The notes beneath the pieces were generated by a model. That model did not search any database. It was given only the letters and a program-made list of their open reading frames with translations, and had not been told where the DNA came from. A stretch of DNA of 64,000 nucleotides from Chloroflexota bacterium (lineage in GTDB: Bacteria > Chloroflexota > Anaerolineae > Promineifilales > Promineifilaceae). A program made the translations under genes and the position numbers. Positions 8,613-17,131 of the stretch are shown piece after piece. Position 1 is the stretch's first letter, and the number at the start of each line of letters is the position of its first letter. The stretch covers positions 1 through 64,000 of the forward strand of contig JAGOMA010000026.1 of the NCBI GenBank assembly GCA_017993775.1. The letters are read 5' to 3'.

Positions 8613-9387
8613 ATCTCCACGCTTTCTTCCGGCAGATAAACAGCCGCCGCAAACCAATGAGGGGCATGAGGGTGTTTTTGGTGCGGGCTTCCAGCCAATA
8701 GCCAAAGTTGATGAACCAATCCGGCCCGGCGGGTATGAGGACGGTGGTTTCCGTGTGCTCGATGTGGAAGCCGACGTCGCGGATCATGGATTGGAGACGG
8801 CCGTATCCCAAAAAGCGGTGCGGCCCTTCCGAATGGTGCAGCCCGGTGATCGCCGCCAGAGCGTGCATCGGCTCCCAAAAGACGCTGGGCGTGCTGAGGA
8901 TGAGCGTGCCGCCCGGCTTGGTAACGCGGGAAAGCTCGTGCAGCAGGTAAAAAGGTTTGGAGAAATGCTCAATGCTCTCCAGACAGAGCGTAATGTCAAA
9001 CTCGCCGGTCTCGAAGGGCCAGTTGTAGTCGGTGATGTGGACCCAGCGCACGGCTTGCAGCCCGGCGGCGCGCACGCGCTCCAGGCAGATTTTGCCCATC
9101 TCCGGGGAGACATCGGCGCAAACGGCCGTGCCCACCTTGCCCGCCTTGTAAAATTCGGCCGTGCCGTTGCCCGACCGCGCCTGAAAATCCAGAAAATGCG
9201 CTCCATCCGGCAAATCGGCCACGCGCAGCGTATCCGTAAAGCGGCGGAAATAAGAATCCGCGCCCTCGTTGATGTGGTCATAATCGGCCGCCAGCCAGTC
9301 GAAGTAGGCCGCCACGTCGGCCATCTCCCAATCCCGCTGCGTCCAGTATTTGATTTCGTCACGTAGTTGGTTAAGTGCTCTGTTCAT
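8602..9387 (-). CDS. Class I SAM-dependent methyltransferase
   Basis: 261 aa. Rossmann methyltransferase: motif I degenerate, FLDFQARSGNGTAEF (about residues 82-96), motif II VCADVSPEMGKICLERV, then FDITLCLESIEHFSKPFYLLHELSRVTKPGGTLILSTP, which matches the Methyltransf_11/ubiE-like acid and post-motif. The substrate is unknown. It lies in a minus-strand run with an FrhB-like protein, a GT2 and a flippase-like protein, so methylation of a glycan or its lipid carrier is a reasonable but unproven guess. The C-terminus lies in an intergenic repeat, so the exact end may vary between relatives. Confidence 0.82.
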   Translation of the reverse strand: MNRALNQLRDEIKYWTQRDWEMADVAAYFDWLAADYDHINEGADSYFRRFTDTLRVADLPDGAHFLDFQARSGNGTAEFYKAGKVGTAVCADVSPEMGKICLERVRAAGLQAVRWVHITDYNWPFETGEFDITLCLESIEHFSKPFYLLHELSRVTKPGGTLILSTPSVFWEPMHALAAITGLHHSEGPHRFLGYGRLQSMIRDVGFHIEHTETTVLIPAGPDWFINFGYWLEARTKNTLMPLIGLRRLFICRKKAWRFGI

Positions 9388-9394
9388 AGTTAAA

Positions 9395-9510
9395 GGGGGG
9401 CTGGGGGTTGGGGGTTAGGGATTGGGGATTAAGTGCTTGCCAATCCCTACCCCCAATCCCTAATCCCCAATCTCCAATCTCCAATCTCCAGTCTCTAATC
9501 TCCAGTCTCA
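9395..9510. repeat. GATTGGGGATT / AATCTCCAATCTCC microsatellite
   Basis: Runs of GGGGGTTGGGGGTTAGGGATTGG on the left and tandem CCAATCTCCAATCTCCAGTC on the right form an imperfect inverted repeat. It fills the gap between the methyltransferase start and the FrhB-like stop and overlaps the last codons of the latter. Confidence 0.65.
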
Positions 9511-10856
9511 AATTCCGCCTCCGCCAGCCCCTTGCGCTTGGTCGGCTTGGACAGGTCTTTCCAGGTTTTGCGCAGGGTGTTAAACAGCGGGCCGACCAGA
9601 CTAAGCGGCAGGCCCTCGATGAGGCGGCGCGCCGGACGCGTGCCACCGATTAGGAAAATGCCGCTGACGACCAGTTCCACAAGCTGGCGCGAGGGCGGAA
9701 TGTGGGCCGGGCGATAGCCAAAATCGGGCACGCGCAGGCCCAGTTTGCGCCGCCAGCCCAGGCGAATAAACGCGCCGCGCTTCTTAAAATCTAACATGTG
9801 GCCGTGCATGCTCAGGGCGTCGTCCAGGTTGGTTTTGTCCAAAACCAGCGCGCCGTTGGCGGCCATCTCTTGCAGCAGCGCTTCGGCCTGGGGGGTACGC
9901 GCCGCCACCACGGAGAAGCCCGCGCCCTGCGCCTCGTAGCGCGGATGCCAGGCGTCGCCCACGGAGATGTCGGTCAGTTCGTTGGTGAAGTCGACCGAAA
10001 GCAGGCTGCTGCGGGTGATGAAGAAGGGGATGAGGTAGTTGTAGTAGAATTTTTCGGCGCGAAAGACACGGCCGTCACCCAATCGAATCATCAAATACCC
10101 CGGCCACTCGCCTTCACGGTACTTCAACTCGGCGATGTCGTCCAGCGACGGCACGCCTTGCGAGCGCAGGTAGCTGGCGATGGCTTCCAGGTAAAGGTTG
10201 GTGCCGGTGTACGGCCCCAGGACAAAATCAACTTTCAGCGCGGCGGGATGGCCCTGCCGCTGCAATTCGCGCAGCGCGGCCACCTGATCCGGCAGGCCGA
10301 CGTAGGCCAGACGGCCGTTAAACCCCGCCATCTCCGCCAAAATCTCGTTCACCGGCACGGGCTGGTAGACGCTTTGCGCCGCCGCCAAAATCTGCGCGGC
10401 GGTGGTAGCGATGATGGGGCGGGCCAGGTAGGGCTTGGGTTGGCCCTGCTGCACCACGACGGCGCCCTGGATACGGCCGTGTGCCAACAAATACAACAGC
10501 GTCTGCGTAATCACCCCACCCGACGCGCCGCGCCGCCGCACGTCGGCATCGCCAGCGTAGCCAATAAACAGGCGGCGGAAATTGCCCATCAGCCCATTCT
10601 CCGGCTGGCCGCCAAAAACATATTCGCGCAGGCCGGGGTAGTCCACGCCCTTGCCCGGACAGGCGGCGTAGGCCGATGGCGGCAGATGGACCATTTGCCC
10701 GCCGCGTACCTGCTGCGGCAGCGGGCCTTGCGGCGTCTGGGCCATGTGCAGATGCCCTCGCGCCAGCCCGACGCACGTGCCACAATGGGTACACAGCCCG
10801 GCGTCAACCACCTCGGTTTGCAATCTGCGCCACGTTTGGTTAACAGTTAACGTCAT
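9495..10856 (-). CDS. Coenzyme F420 hydrogenase/dehydrogenase beta-subunit (FrhB) family protein
   Basis: 453 aa. The N-terminus has an Fe-S motif, [11 protein letters not shown] (about residues 21-27), then the FrhB_FdhB N domain ([17 protein letters not shown], a typical stretch) and C domain ([20 protein letters not shown]). Members bind flavin and a [4Fe-4S] cluster and move electrons to or from F420 or other carriers. There is no FrhA/FrhG or other F420 enzyme nearby; instead the neighbours are a GT2 and a methyltransferase. Stand-alone FrhB-like proteins occur in polysaccharide gene clusters, so a redox step in glycan-lipid synthesis is my inference. The 5' end abuts the 21-nt repeat array. 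Confidence 0.8.
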   Translation of the reverse strand: MTLTVNQTWRRLQTEVVDAGLCTHCGTCVGLARGHLHMAQTPQGPLPQQVRGGQMVHLPPSAYAACPGKGVDYPGLREYVFGGQPENGLMGNFRRLFIGYAGDADVRRRGASGGVITQTLLYLLAHGRIQGAVVVQQGQPKPYLARPIIATTAAQILAAAQSVYQPVPVNEILAEMAGFNGRLAYVGLPDQVAALRELQRQGHPAALKVDFVLGPYTGTNLYLEAIASYLRSQGVPSLDDIAELKYREGEWPGYLMIRLGDGRVFRAEKFYYNYLIPFFITRSSLLSVDFTNELTDISVGDAWHPRYEAQGAGFSVVAARTPQAEALLQEMAANGALVLDKTNLDDALSMHGHMLDFKKRGAFIRLGWRRKLGLRVPDFGYRPAHIPPSRQLVELVVSGIFLIGGTRPARRLIEGLPLSLVGPLFNTLRKTWKDLSKPTKRKGLAEAEFETGD

Positions 10857-10867
10857 TGTTCGTTTAC

Positions 10868-11185
10868 CGGTTGCACAATCATTTTCACGGGCTGCACAAT
10901 CATTTTCACGGGTTGCACAACCATTTTCACGGGTTGCGCAATCATTTTCACGGGCTGCGCAATCATTTTCACGGGCTGCGCAATCATTTTCACGGGTTGC
11001 ACGGCCGTTTTCACGGGCTGCGCAATCATTTTCACGGGCTGCACGGCCGTTTTCACGGACTGCGCAATCATTTTCACGGGTTGCGCAATCATTTTCACGG
11101 GTTGCACAATCATTTTCACGGGTTGCACAATCATTTTCACGGGCTGCGCAATCATTTTCACGGGTTGCACGGCCGTTTTCACGTC
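10868..11185. repeat. 21-nt tandem array, about 15 units, with palindrome-converted units
   Basis: The unit is about ATTTTCACGGGTTGCACAATC, repeated without spacers. Most units carry ACAATCAT or GCAATCAT at the core; three (11001-11008, 11043-11050, 11169-11176) carry ACGGCCGT instead, and one (about 10917) carries the one-step form ACAACCAT. The array lacks stops in three frames because of its 7-codon period (minus strand: VKMIAQP repeats), and an open frame runs 10853-11200 on the minus strand, but there is no RBS and no known domain. It fills the whole gap between the GT2 stop and the FrhB-like start. Confidence 0.85.
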
Positions 11186-12062
11186 ACTCTCGATAATCAT
11201 TGGGCATGCGCCGGTTGATCAGCTCGGCCAGCAGGCCAATCACAAAAACCTGGAAGGCCGTCATGACAATGACCAGCGTGCTGATGTCGGCGATCTGGCC
11301 GGTGACGAGCAGCGTGGACGTGCCCCAGGCAATGCCCAATATCAGCAGCCACAGGCTGAGGGGCAGGAACAGCTTCAACGGCGCAAAGTACAGCCCAATC
11401 CGCAAAACGAGCTTCATAAAGTTGATGGTGTCGTGGATGGGGCGGATTTTTGATTTGCCCACCCGCGCAAAATAATCAATGGGCACGTACAGCACCAGGT
11501 ATTGATTGGTCAGCATGGCCAGGGTGATGGTGGTGGTGAAGGAAAATTGGTTGGGCAAAATGTTGAAGAAGCGCATGGCCACCTCCCGCCGGAAGACGCG
11601 CAGGCCAGAATTCAGGTCGGGGATGGGTTCGTTGGCGACGTAGGCGGCCAGGCGGCCCAACGCCCACTTGGCCGGCCGCCGCACCAGGGGAATCTGTACG
11701 TTCTCGCCAATGCGCGCGCCCACCACCATGTCGTAGCCTTCGTCCACAAGCAGATTGACGAGCTGCGGAATGCGGGTGTTGGGGTACGTGCCGTCGGCGT
11801 CGGTGATGCAGATGAGGTCGTGTTGGGCGTGGCGGATGCCGGTTTTGAGGGCTGCGCCGTAGCCCTTGTTGACCCGGTGGCGCAGGAGGGTGACGGGATA
11901 TTGGGCGGCGATAACGGCCGTGTCGTCCTTCGACCCATCATCCACCACAATGATCTCAAACGGCCCGCCCCCCTGGGCCATATCGGCCAGCAGCGCCGCC
12001 AGCACCGGTCCCAGGCCATGCTCTTCGTTGTACGCGGGAATCACAATTGAAACAGGTTCCAT
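11184..12062 (-). CDS. Glycosyltransferase family 2 (DPM1/polyprenyl-phosphate type) with C-terminal membrane hairpin
   Basis: 292 aa. GT-A fold: VSIVIPAYNEEHGL at the start, IIVVDDGSKDDT (nucleotide-binding Asp), RVNKGYGAALKTGI, and the metal-binding DAD in ITDADGTYP. GLRVFRREVA is the usual acceptor-side motif. Two membrane helices (about residues 220-280) close the protein, as in enzymes that load a sugar onto polyprenyl phosphate at the inner face of the membrane. With the flippase-like protein upstream and FrhB-like and methyltransferase genes downstream (all minus strand) it probably acts in surface-glycan or glycolipid assembly. Donor sugar unknown. Confidence 0.88.
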   Translation of the reverse strand: MEPVSIVIPAYNEEHGLGPVLAALLADMAQGGGPFEIIVVDDGSKDDTAVIAAQYPVTLLRHRVNKGYGAALKTGIRHAQHDLICITDADGTYPNTRIPQLVNLLVDEGYDMVVGARIGENVQIPLVRRPAKWALGRLAAYVANEPIPDLNSGLRVFRREVAMRFFNILPNQFSFTTTITLAMLTNQYLVLYVPIDYFARVGKSKIRPIHDTINFMKLVLRIGLYFAPLKLFLPLSLWLLILGIAWGTSTLLVTGQIADISTLVIVMTAFQVFVIGLLAELINRRMPNDYRE

Positions 12063-12075
12063 AAATATCTCCCAA

Positions 12076-12108
12076 AGACCCTAAGGGTTTTAAAAACCCT
12101 TAGGGTCT
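12076..12108. repeat. 15-bp perfect hairpin, AGACC-N5-GGTTT family
   Basis: Arm AGACCCTAAGGGTTT (12076-12090), 3-nt loop, arm AAACCCTTAGGGTCT (12094-12108). It shares the arm ends with the hairpin at 1012-1045, with a different self-consistent centre. An ACGGCCGT follows at once. CCGCGTTCAT repeats at 12150-12180 reach into the next gene's stop. Confidence 0.75.
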
Positions 12109-12166
12109 ACGGCCGTAAGCATAACGCAAGGGCCAGTCAACACAAAAAATCCGCGTTCATCCGCGT

Positions 12167-13228
12167 TCATCCGCGTCCCATCCCCTTCTTACGCAAATCC
12201 GACCAGCGCAGCCCGGCAGCGGCCATGTAAACCACGCCAAAAATGGTGCTGGACAGCCAGAAAGTAGCGTGCACGACCACCGTGTAAGCCGTCGCCAGCG
12301 CTTCGCCCACGCCCAGAAAACTCAGCACGGCAATGATCGGCAAATCGAATGTGCCCACAAAGCCGGGCGCGGAAGGCAAAATCGTCGCCAGATTGACGAC
12401 GCCGTTGGTTAACATCAGGGCCACAAAACTGACTTCGAAGGGGAAGGCGCGCATCACAAACCAGTATTTGGCCGTTTCCACCAGCCAGATGAGGGTGGAA
12501 ATGAGGAGAACGGCCGTTACCCCCCGCCCACTCCGCAGCGCCGCCAATCCTTGCAAAAAACGGCCGCTCACGCCCAACACACTTCCCCGCCAACGCCCCG
12601 GCACAAATCGGCTCGTCGCCCACGTCGCCAGCCGCAGCGCTCGCTCCGGCTGCAACGCCAGGGCCACAAACAACGCCAGCAGCCCAAAAAACAACACACT
12701 AGACGAGACAACCAGCGCCTGCACCGGCAAGCCGGGCAAGTCCAGCAGCGGCAACGCCACAAACACCAACGCCAGCACCGCCAGACCATCGAACACCCGC
12801 TCCACCAGCAGCGTGGCCAGCGCCCCGCTGACCGGCACGTCTTCCATCTCGTGCAGGGCCAGCACGCGCAGCAGTTCGCCGATGCGGAAGGGGTAAATGT
12901 TGTTGCCCAGGTAGCCCAGGACGACGATGCCATACAGCCGCCACCAGGCGACACGTTTGAGCGGGGCAATCAACACCTGCCAACGCCAGGCGCGCAGCCC
13001 GACAGTGACGAAGTAGGCCAGTACGGTCGGCAGCAGCCAGGCATAATTCGCCCCGCGCAGCTGCTGCCACACGTCGCCCAGGCGCATGTTGCGCAGCGCC
13101 AGCCACAAAAAAAGCAGGCTGATGAGCAGGCCCAGGCCAAGCTGCCATGGTTGGCGGCGGCGGGTCGTAGGTGTGGGGGGAAACGGCCGTTTCCTCCCTT
13201 CATTCATCTCGTCCAATGATCGCTCCAT
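12167..13228 (-). CDS. Lysylphosphatidylglycerol synthase-type transmembrane (flippase-like) protein
   Basis: About 350 aa, mostly hydrophobic, with about eight membrane helices. It matches the LPG_synthase_TM/UPF0104 (YbhN) family: FLWLALRNMRLGDVW near the start, RAWRWQVLIAPLKR, YLGNNIYPFRIGELLR (the family hallmark) and the late PSAPGFVGTFDL. Family members are integral membrane proteins found with glycosyltransferases and thought to move lipids. The start is uncertain: ATG at 13228 or 13207; an upstream TTG-like extension would translate the intergenic repeat (DWSNLADWSNL) and is unlikely. Same strand and probably same transcript as the GT2 gene. Confidence 0.82.
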   Translation of the reverse strand: MERSLDEMNEGRKRPFPPTPTTRRRQPWQLGLGLLISLLFLWLALRNMRLGDVWQQLRGANYAWLLPTVLAYFVTVGLRAWRWQVLIAPLKRVAWWRLYGIVVLGYLGNNIYPFRIGELLRVLALHEMEDVPVSGALATLLVERVFDGLAVLALVFVALPLLDLPGLPVQALVVSSSVLFFGLLALFVALALQPERALRLATWATSRFVPGRWRGSVLGVSGRFLQGLAALRSGRGVTAVLLISTLIWLVETAKYWFVMRAFPFEVSFVALMLTNGVVNLATILPSAPGFVGTFDLPIIAVLSFLGVGEALATAYTVVVHATFWLSSTIFGVVYMAAAGLRWSDLRKKGMGRG

Positions 13229-13229
13229 G

Positions 13230-13262
13230 AGATTGGACCAATCTGCGAGATTGGACCAATCT
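13230..13262. repeat. Two tandem copies of AGATTGGACCAATCT
   Basis: Perfect 15-nt copies at 13230-13244 and 13248-13262, directly upstream of the flippase-like gene. Confidence 0.75.
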
Positions 13263-13445
13263 AAAGGTTCCACATCCTAATCATATGCCGAAACAAAAGC
13301 TGAACCAAGATGACCACAGCCCCCAAACGGCCGTATTCGCGGCTTTTTAATAGACATAGACTGGGCAATTGTCCCATAATAAAATCAAGCGTGCCGCTGC
13401 CGGGCGCTTCCTGCCCACACCCAGCCCACGCCAAAGGAGCCTGAC

Positions 13446-14894
13446 ATGAAAAGAATCGCTTTAACCTTAGGTTTGTTTTTGGCCATCTTAACCTCTGCCG
13501 GACTGCTGCTGGCACAGTGGGAGACACGGCCGTTTGGTGAATTAACGCCCCGCGCCTACCTGCCCATGGTCGAATACGTCCCCGCGCCCACGCCGCCGCC
13601 GCCCGGCGCGCCCACCATCATCACCGGCACGCTCACCATCAACGCCTACCAATATGATCATCCCGACTGCCAGATTGCCACCCTGCCCGGCGATTTTGTT
13701 TACCCCTACCCGCGCCTGAACCACGACTGCGTGTTCCAGAAGCCCATTGTCGCACGGCAATTTCAGGCCATCACGCTGGAAAATGATTACACGGCCGTGA
13801 CCGTGCTGCCCGAATTAGGCGGCCGCCTCTACCGCTGGCTGGACAAAACCACCGGCCGACAGCTTTTCTACAACAACCCGGTCCTCAAGCCCACGGCCTG
13901 GGGGCATCGCGGCTGGTGGCTGGCTACCGGCGGCATCGAATGGGACTTTCCCACCGACGAACATGGCCTGAACGAGTACCGCCCCTGGGTCGCAGCAACG
14001 GCCGTTAGCACAGACACCGCCGCCATCACCCTCAGCGACCTCGAAGACCAGACCGGCATGACCGTCGGCGTGACCCTGACCCTGGAAGCCGCACACAGCT
14101 ACCTGACCATCGAACCCTGGGTAGAAAACCAGACCGCCAGCGCCCACAATTACCAGTACTGGCTCAACGCCATGATCGCTTTAGACAACAATCAGGCCAC
14201 CGACGCCGTCGAATTCATCCTGCCCGCCAACGAAATCGTCATCCACTCCACCGGCGACCCGCAAATTCCCGGCGAACACAGCGTGATCAGCTGGCCGGAG
14301 TACAACGGCCGTTTCCTGAACCTTTACAACACCTGGAATGGCTGGATTGGCTTCTTCGCGCCCAATATCCTGGCCGGTTACAGCGGCATCTACGACCACG
14401 CCGTCGACCAGGGACTTTTGCGCGTCATGGACACGGCCGTTATCCCCGGCCATAAATTCTTCGGCCCGGCCACGCTCGGCTCCGGCCTATGGACCGACGA
14501 CAACAGCACCTACGTGGAGATGTGGAGCAGCGGCGTCACCGCCGACTTCTGGACCTACACCAGCCTGGCCGCCGGGCAAACGGCCCACTGGACCGAGCAC
14601 TGGTATGCGGTGAGCGGCATCAACGGCTTTTCGGCGGCCAACGAATCTGGCGCGCTGCGCCTGGCGGAGACGTGGCAGGGGGTAGAGATGGAGGTGGCGG
14701 TTACGGCCGTTATTTCCGGCACGATCCAGCTTTATGTTAATGGTTCCCTGGCAGACCAATGGCCGGTCGAACTGGTTCCGGGGCCGGCGTGGGTGATGTT
14801 GGGGCAACGGCCGTCCGGCGCTTCCGGGCCGCTGGGGCTGCGGCTGGTGGCCGGTAACGGCATCACCCTGATCGCCACCGGCGTGACCCCATAA
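13446..14894 (+). CDS. DUF5107-type secreted protein (mutarotase-like fold)
   Basis: 482 aa. An AAGGAG RBS precedes the ATG by about 8 nt. Residues 1-24 form a signal peptide (IALTLGLFLAILTSAGLLLA), followed by a Pro-rich linker (APTPPPPGAP). The body carries the DUF5107 marks: ITLENDYTAVTVLPELGGRLYRW, then GHRGWWLATGGIEWDFP. This family is a beta-sandwich related to galactose mutarotases and glycoside-processing enzymes, sometimes fused to TPRs. It probably binds or acts on sugars outside the cell, but no catalytic residues can be named with confidence. It is alone on the plus strand and ends in a strong terminator. Confidence 0.8.
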   Translation: MKRIALTLGLFLAILTSAGLLLAQWETRPFGELTPRAYLPMVEYVPAPTPPPPGAPTIITGTLTINAYQYDHPDCQIATLPGDFVYPYPRLNHDCVFQKPIVARQFQAITLENDYTAVTVLPELGGRLYRWLDKTTGRQLFYNNPVLKPTAWGHRGWWLATGGIEWDFPTDEHGLNEYRPWVAATAVSTDTAAITLSDLEDQTGMTVGVTLTLEAAHSYLTIEPWVENQTASAHNYQYWLNAMIALDNNQATDAVEFILPANEIVIHSTGDPQIPGEHSVISWPEYNGRFLNLYNTWNGWIGFFAPNILAGYSGIYDHAVDQGLLRVMDTAVIPGHKFFGPATLGSGLWTDDNSTYVEMWSSGVTADFWTYTSLAAGQTAHWTEHWYAVSGINGFSAANESGALRLAETWQGVEMEVAVTAVISGTIQLYVNGSLADQWPVELVPGPAWVMLGQRPSGASGPLGLRLVAGNGITLIATGVTP

Positions 14895-14900
14895 AAAAAG

Positions 14901-14944
14901 AACCCGGCAGATGGCGCAGCGCCCACCTGCCGGGTTTTCCTTTA
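14901..14944 (+). terminator. Rho-independent terminator after the DUF5107 gene
   Basis: Stem AACCCGGCAG (14901-14910) pairs with 14927-14936, followed by a T-rich stretch (TTTTCCTTT); A-run before it makes it usable on the minus strand too. Confidence 0.8.
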
Positions 14945-14962
14945 CTCACATCTCTTATTTGG

Positions 14963-15202
14963 CTACCTGGTCGCCTTGTCAGGGATAAAAAGCGGCTCGA
15001 CGGCCGTTTTTTCCCTGGACGACTCCCGCTCAAAAATAATCTCAAAGTAGCGGGCGCTGCCATAAATGCCAGTCCCCGGCGCGAAGATTTGCACCAACCG
15101 CCAACCATCCAGCGCATACTTCTCGATGATCTCGTGATAATCCCATTCCGGATTGCCGGAGAAAAAACGCAGCTCAACACGGACAAATTTATATTCAAAC
15201 AT
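14963..15202 (-). CDS. DUF4177 domain protein, 79 aa
   Basis: Short single-domain protein beginning MFEYKFVRVEL and containing the conserved ALDGWRLVQI core of DUF4177 (small alpha/beta proteins of unknown role). AGGAG lies 6 nt before the ATG. It is divergent from the XRE regulator gene across about 190 nt. No signal or membrane segment. The family has no established function. Confidence 0.82.
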   Translation of the reverse strand: MFEYKFVRVELRFFSGNPEWDYHEIIEKYALDGWRLVQIFAPGTGIYGSARYFEIIFERESSREKTAVEPLFIPDKATR

Positions 15203-15279
15203 GATCGGCTCCTTTTTTGCCGGAAATAGCCCCGGCCAGACTCTAATCCATTACGCAAAACCTGAACCATAGTTACGTT

Positions 15280-15307
15280 TTGGTTTTGCCCTGATTTATG
15301 CTAATAT
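15280..15307 (+). promoter_or_regulatory. Putative promoter of the XRE regulator gene
   Basis: TTGGTT (15280-15285), 16-nt spacer, TAATAT (15302-15307). A 5-bp inverted repeat, CTTCA...TGAAG, lies just downstream (about 15308-15325) and could be an autoregulatory operator. Confidence 0.35.
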
Positions 15308-15390
15308 CTTCATGGTTATGTGAAGCAAACATAAATTTCGCGTCAGGGCGAATCAACCGCCAGATACGCAATCATTCGGAGAGCAAGGAT

Positions 15391-16053
15391 ATGACCGACC
15401 TGGATCCAACCCGCGCCCAAATGCTTGGCAATTTAATCCGTGAAGCCCGCCTCTACGCCGGTCGTGAATCTGATGAATGCGCCGCTGTGCTGAGCCTGTC
15501 GCCGGAAGCATACAAGCAGGTAGAGACAGGCGAGCAGCCGGTCTCGCTGCCCGACCTGGAAGCGCTGGCCCTCTTCCTAAAAGTGCCCATGGGCTACTTT
15601 TGGGGACGAAATGAATTGCTAAAACCACGACCGGTGGATTACAAAAGCCTGATCACGCTGCGCCACCGGGTGATCGGCGTGATGCTGCGCCAGCTGCGCC
15701 TCCAGGCGCACCAAACCCAAAAAGAGTTCGCCGACATTTTGGGCGTCGATGAAGCCACGATAACGGCGTATGAAACGGGGAACACGGCCGTTCCCTACCT
15801 CCATCTGGAACAAATCAGCCGGCAACTGGATGTGCCCATCACCTACTTTGTCGATGACCAACATGGCCCACTTGGCCGCCACGAAGCCGAACAGCGTCTG
15901 CAAAAAATCTTCAGCGAACTCGACCCGGACATGCAAGCCTTCCTGGCCAACCCCACCAACGTCACGTACATGGGCACGGCCAAAATCCTCAGCGAGATGG
16001 ACGTACAGCGCCTGCGCCAGGTGGCGGAAAGCATCCTGGACATCACCTTTTAA
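15391..16053 (+). CDS. Regulator with two XRE-type helix-turn-helix domains
   Basis: 220 aa. Start 15391 has AAGGA just upstream; the open frame reaches back to 15298 without an RBS. Domain 1 (about residues 8-65) is a Cro/C1 HTH (LGNLIREARLYAGRESDECAAVLSLSPEAYKQVETG...). Domain 2 (about residues 90-150) is a second, more canonical one (LRQLRLQAHQTQKEFADILGVDEATITAYETG). The C-terminal part is helical with no named domain. Two HTHs in one chain could contact two half-sites without dimerising. Targets unknown. Confidence 0.85.
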   Translation: MTDLDPTRAQMLGNLIREARLYAGRESDECAAVLSLSPEAYKQVETGEQPVSLPDLEALALFLKVPMGYFWGRNELLKPRPVDYKSLITLRHRVIGVMLRQLRLQAHQTQKEFADILGVDEATITAYETGNTAVPYLHLEQISRQLDVPITYFVDDQHGPLGRHEAEQRLQKIFSELDPDMQAFLANPTNVTYMGTAKILSEMDVQRLRQVAESILDITF

Positions 16054-16131
16054 CCGCTGCGTCAGCTGCGGCCAATGACCCATTTCCTAATGGCTGATGG
16101 CACAAAGAGGGTTACAATTCAAACATCTGAG

Positions 16132-16156
16132 TGGCAGCATAAAGCTGCCATTTTTT
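16132..16156 (+). terminator. Rho-independent terminator between XRE and TPR genes
   Basis: TGGCAGC, loop ATAAA, GCTGCCA, then six T. It ends only 18 nt before the next start codon. Confidence 0.8.
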
Positions 16157-16174
16157 GTAATCTGAAGGTGACAC

Positions 16175-16723
16175 ATGACTACAGCAGCAACGCCAGAAAG
16201 TTTAAAAGATGAGGGATTACGCCAATTCCAGCGAGGAGATTATGACGCGGCGTTGGCAACATTTGACACGGCCGTTTCCGCCTTCGCCGCCACCAACAAC
16301 CCTACCGGACAGGCGGAAATGTACAACAACATCGGCGTGATTCATCGCCTGCGCGGCCATCATGACGATGCCCTCCGCGCTTTTGACAACGCGCAAACCT
16401 ACTGCGCCGCTGCCAACGACGACAACCGGCGCGCGCAGGTTTTGGGTAACATGGGCGACCTCCACAAAGACCAGGGCGACCGCGAACAAGCGGCCCGCTG
16501 TTACAGCGACGCTGCCGCATTGTTCGCCCAAACAGGCGACCGCGACAAACAAAGTAAGGTGCTGCGCGCCTTCAGCCTGATGCGGATGCGCCAGGGTAAG
16601 TGGTACGAAGCCATGCTGCGCATGAAGGAAAGCCTCACGGTTAAACCAAATCGCGGTCTGTTTGGCGGCATGTTTCTAGCCATGATTCGGTTTGCCCTGA
16701 AGTTGTTTGGCCACACAGATTAA
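16175..16723 (+). CDS. Cytoplasmic tetratricopeptide repeat protein, 182 aa
   Basis: Three to four TPR units: LRQFQRGDYDAALATFDTAV, MYNNIGVIHRLRGHHDDALRAFDNA, VLGNMGDLHKDQGDREQAARCYSDA, and a weaker KVLRAFSLMRMRQGKWYEAML. There is no signal peptide; a short hydrophobic C-terminal stretch (FGGMFLAMIRFALKLFG) could touch a membrane. GAAGGTG stands 5 nt before the ATG. A terminator lies immediately upstream, so its transcript may begin in the 3' region of the XRE gene or depend on read-through. Function beyond protein binding cannot be stated. Confidence 0.8.
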   Translation: MTTAATPESLKDEGLRQFQRGDYDAALATFDTAVSAFAATNNPTGQAEMYNNIGVIHRLRGHHDDALRAFDNAQTYCAAANDDNRRAQVLGNMGDLHKDQGDREQAARCYSDAAALFAQTGDRDKQSKVLRAFSLMRMRQGKWYEAMLRMKESLTVKPNRGLFGGMFLAMIRFALKLFGHTD

Positions 16724-16738
16724 GCGCCCACCGGCCCC

Positions 16739-16777
16739 AAAAAAAATCAGGCGCTATCCCCAAGAATAACGCCTGAT
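16739..16777 (-). terminator. Terminator for the 16811-17131 gene
   Basis: On the minus strand ATCAGGCG (stem), loop, CGCCTGAT, then eight T. On the plus strand it follows the TPR stop and could stop that transcript less well. Confidence 0.75.
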
Positions 16778-16810
16778 GCAGCAATCGACTTGCCAATCAG
16801 CAGCAAACCA

Positions 16811-17131
16811 CTACCCCGGTTCTTGCTGCCACTCATGCCAACGTTCTACCAAATTTAACCCCAACACCGGCCCCAACCAGCCGCAAGGCATTACCAATAG
16901 AGCTAACCAACCCAACGGCCCGCTGCGCAGGAACGCGCTTGGATCAATCAGAACCAGACTGGGATCGAGTCCCGCAGATAATGCCAACTGGACAAACAGC
17001 GCCTGGGAAAGCATGAGAATCACCACCGTAATGAGGGAGACGGTGAAAACAGACAACCAACTGCGGAGGCGCCACACGCCAACAGCAAGAATGACAACAA
17101 TCGACCAGAAAGTCATATAAAAAATTGGCAT
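16811..17131 (-). CDS. Small membrane protein, 106 aa
   Basis: I do not recognise a family. A perfect AGGAGGT lies 6 nt before the start, so it is very likely expressed. It has three hydrophobic segments: FYMTFWSIVVILAVGVW, LSVFTVSLITVVILMLSQALFV and GWLALLVMPCGWLGPVLGL, with a short charged C-terminus (ERWHEWQQEPG). It has its own terminator and appears monocistronic. Confidence 0.75.
   Translation of the reverse strand: MPIFYMTFWSIVVILAVGVWRLRSWLSVFTVSLITVVILMLSQALFVQLALSAGLDPSLVLIDPSAFLRSGPLGWLALLVMPCGWLGPVLGLNLVERWHEWQQEPG

Noticed and set aside
10868-11185. CRISPR array
   Set aside because: Units are directly joined with no variable spacers, and no cas genes are near.
10853-11200. Open frame of 115 codons on the minus strand through the 21-nt array
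   Set aside because: Its openness follows from the 21-nt period, which avoids stops in three frames on both strands; no RBS, no domain, and units change as DNA (ACGGCCGT switch) without regard to protein.
13229-13273. N-terminal extension of the flippase-like protein
   Set aside because: It would translate the AGATTGGACCAATCT repeats (DWSNLADWSNL) and has no RBS.
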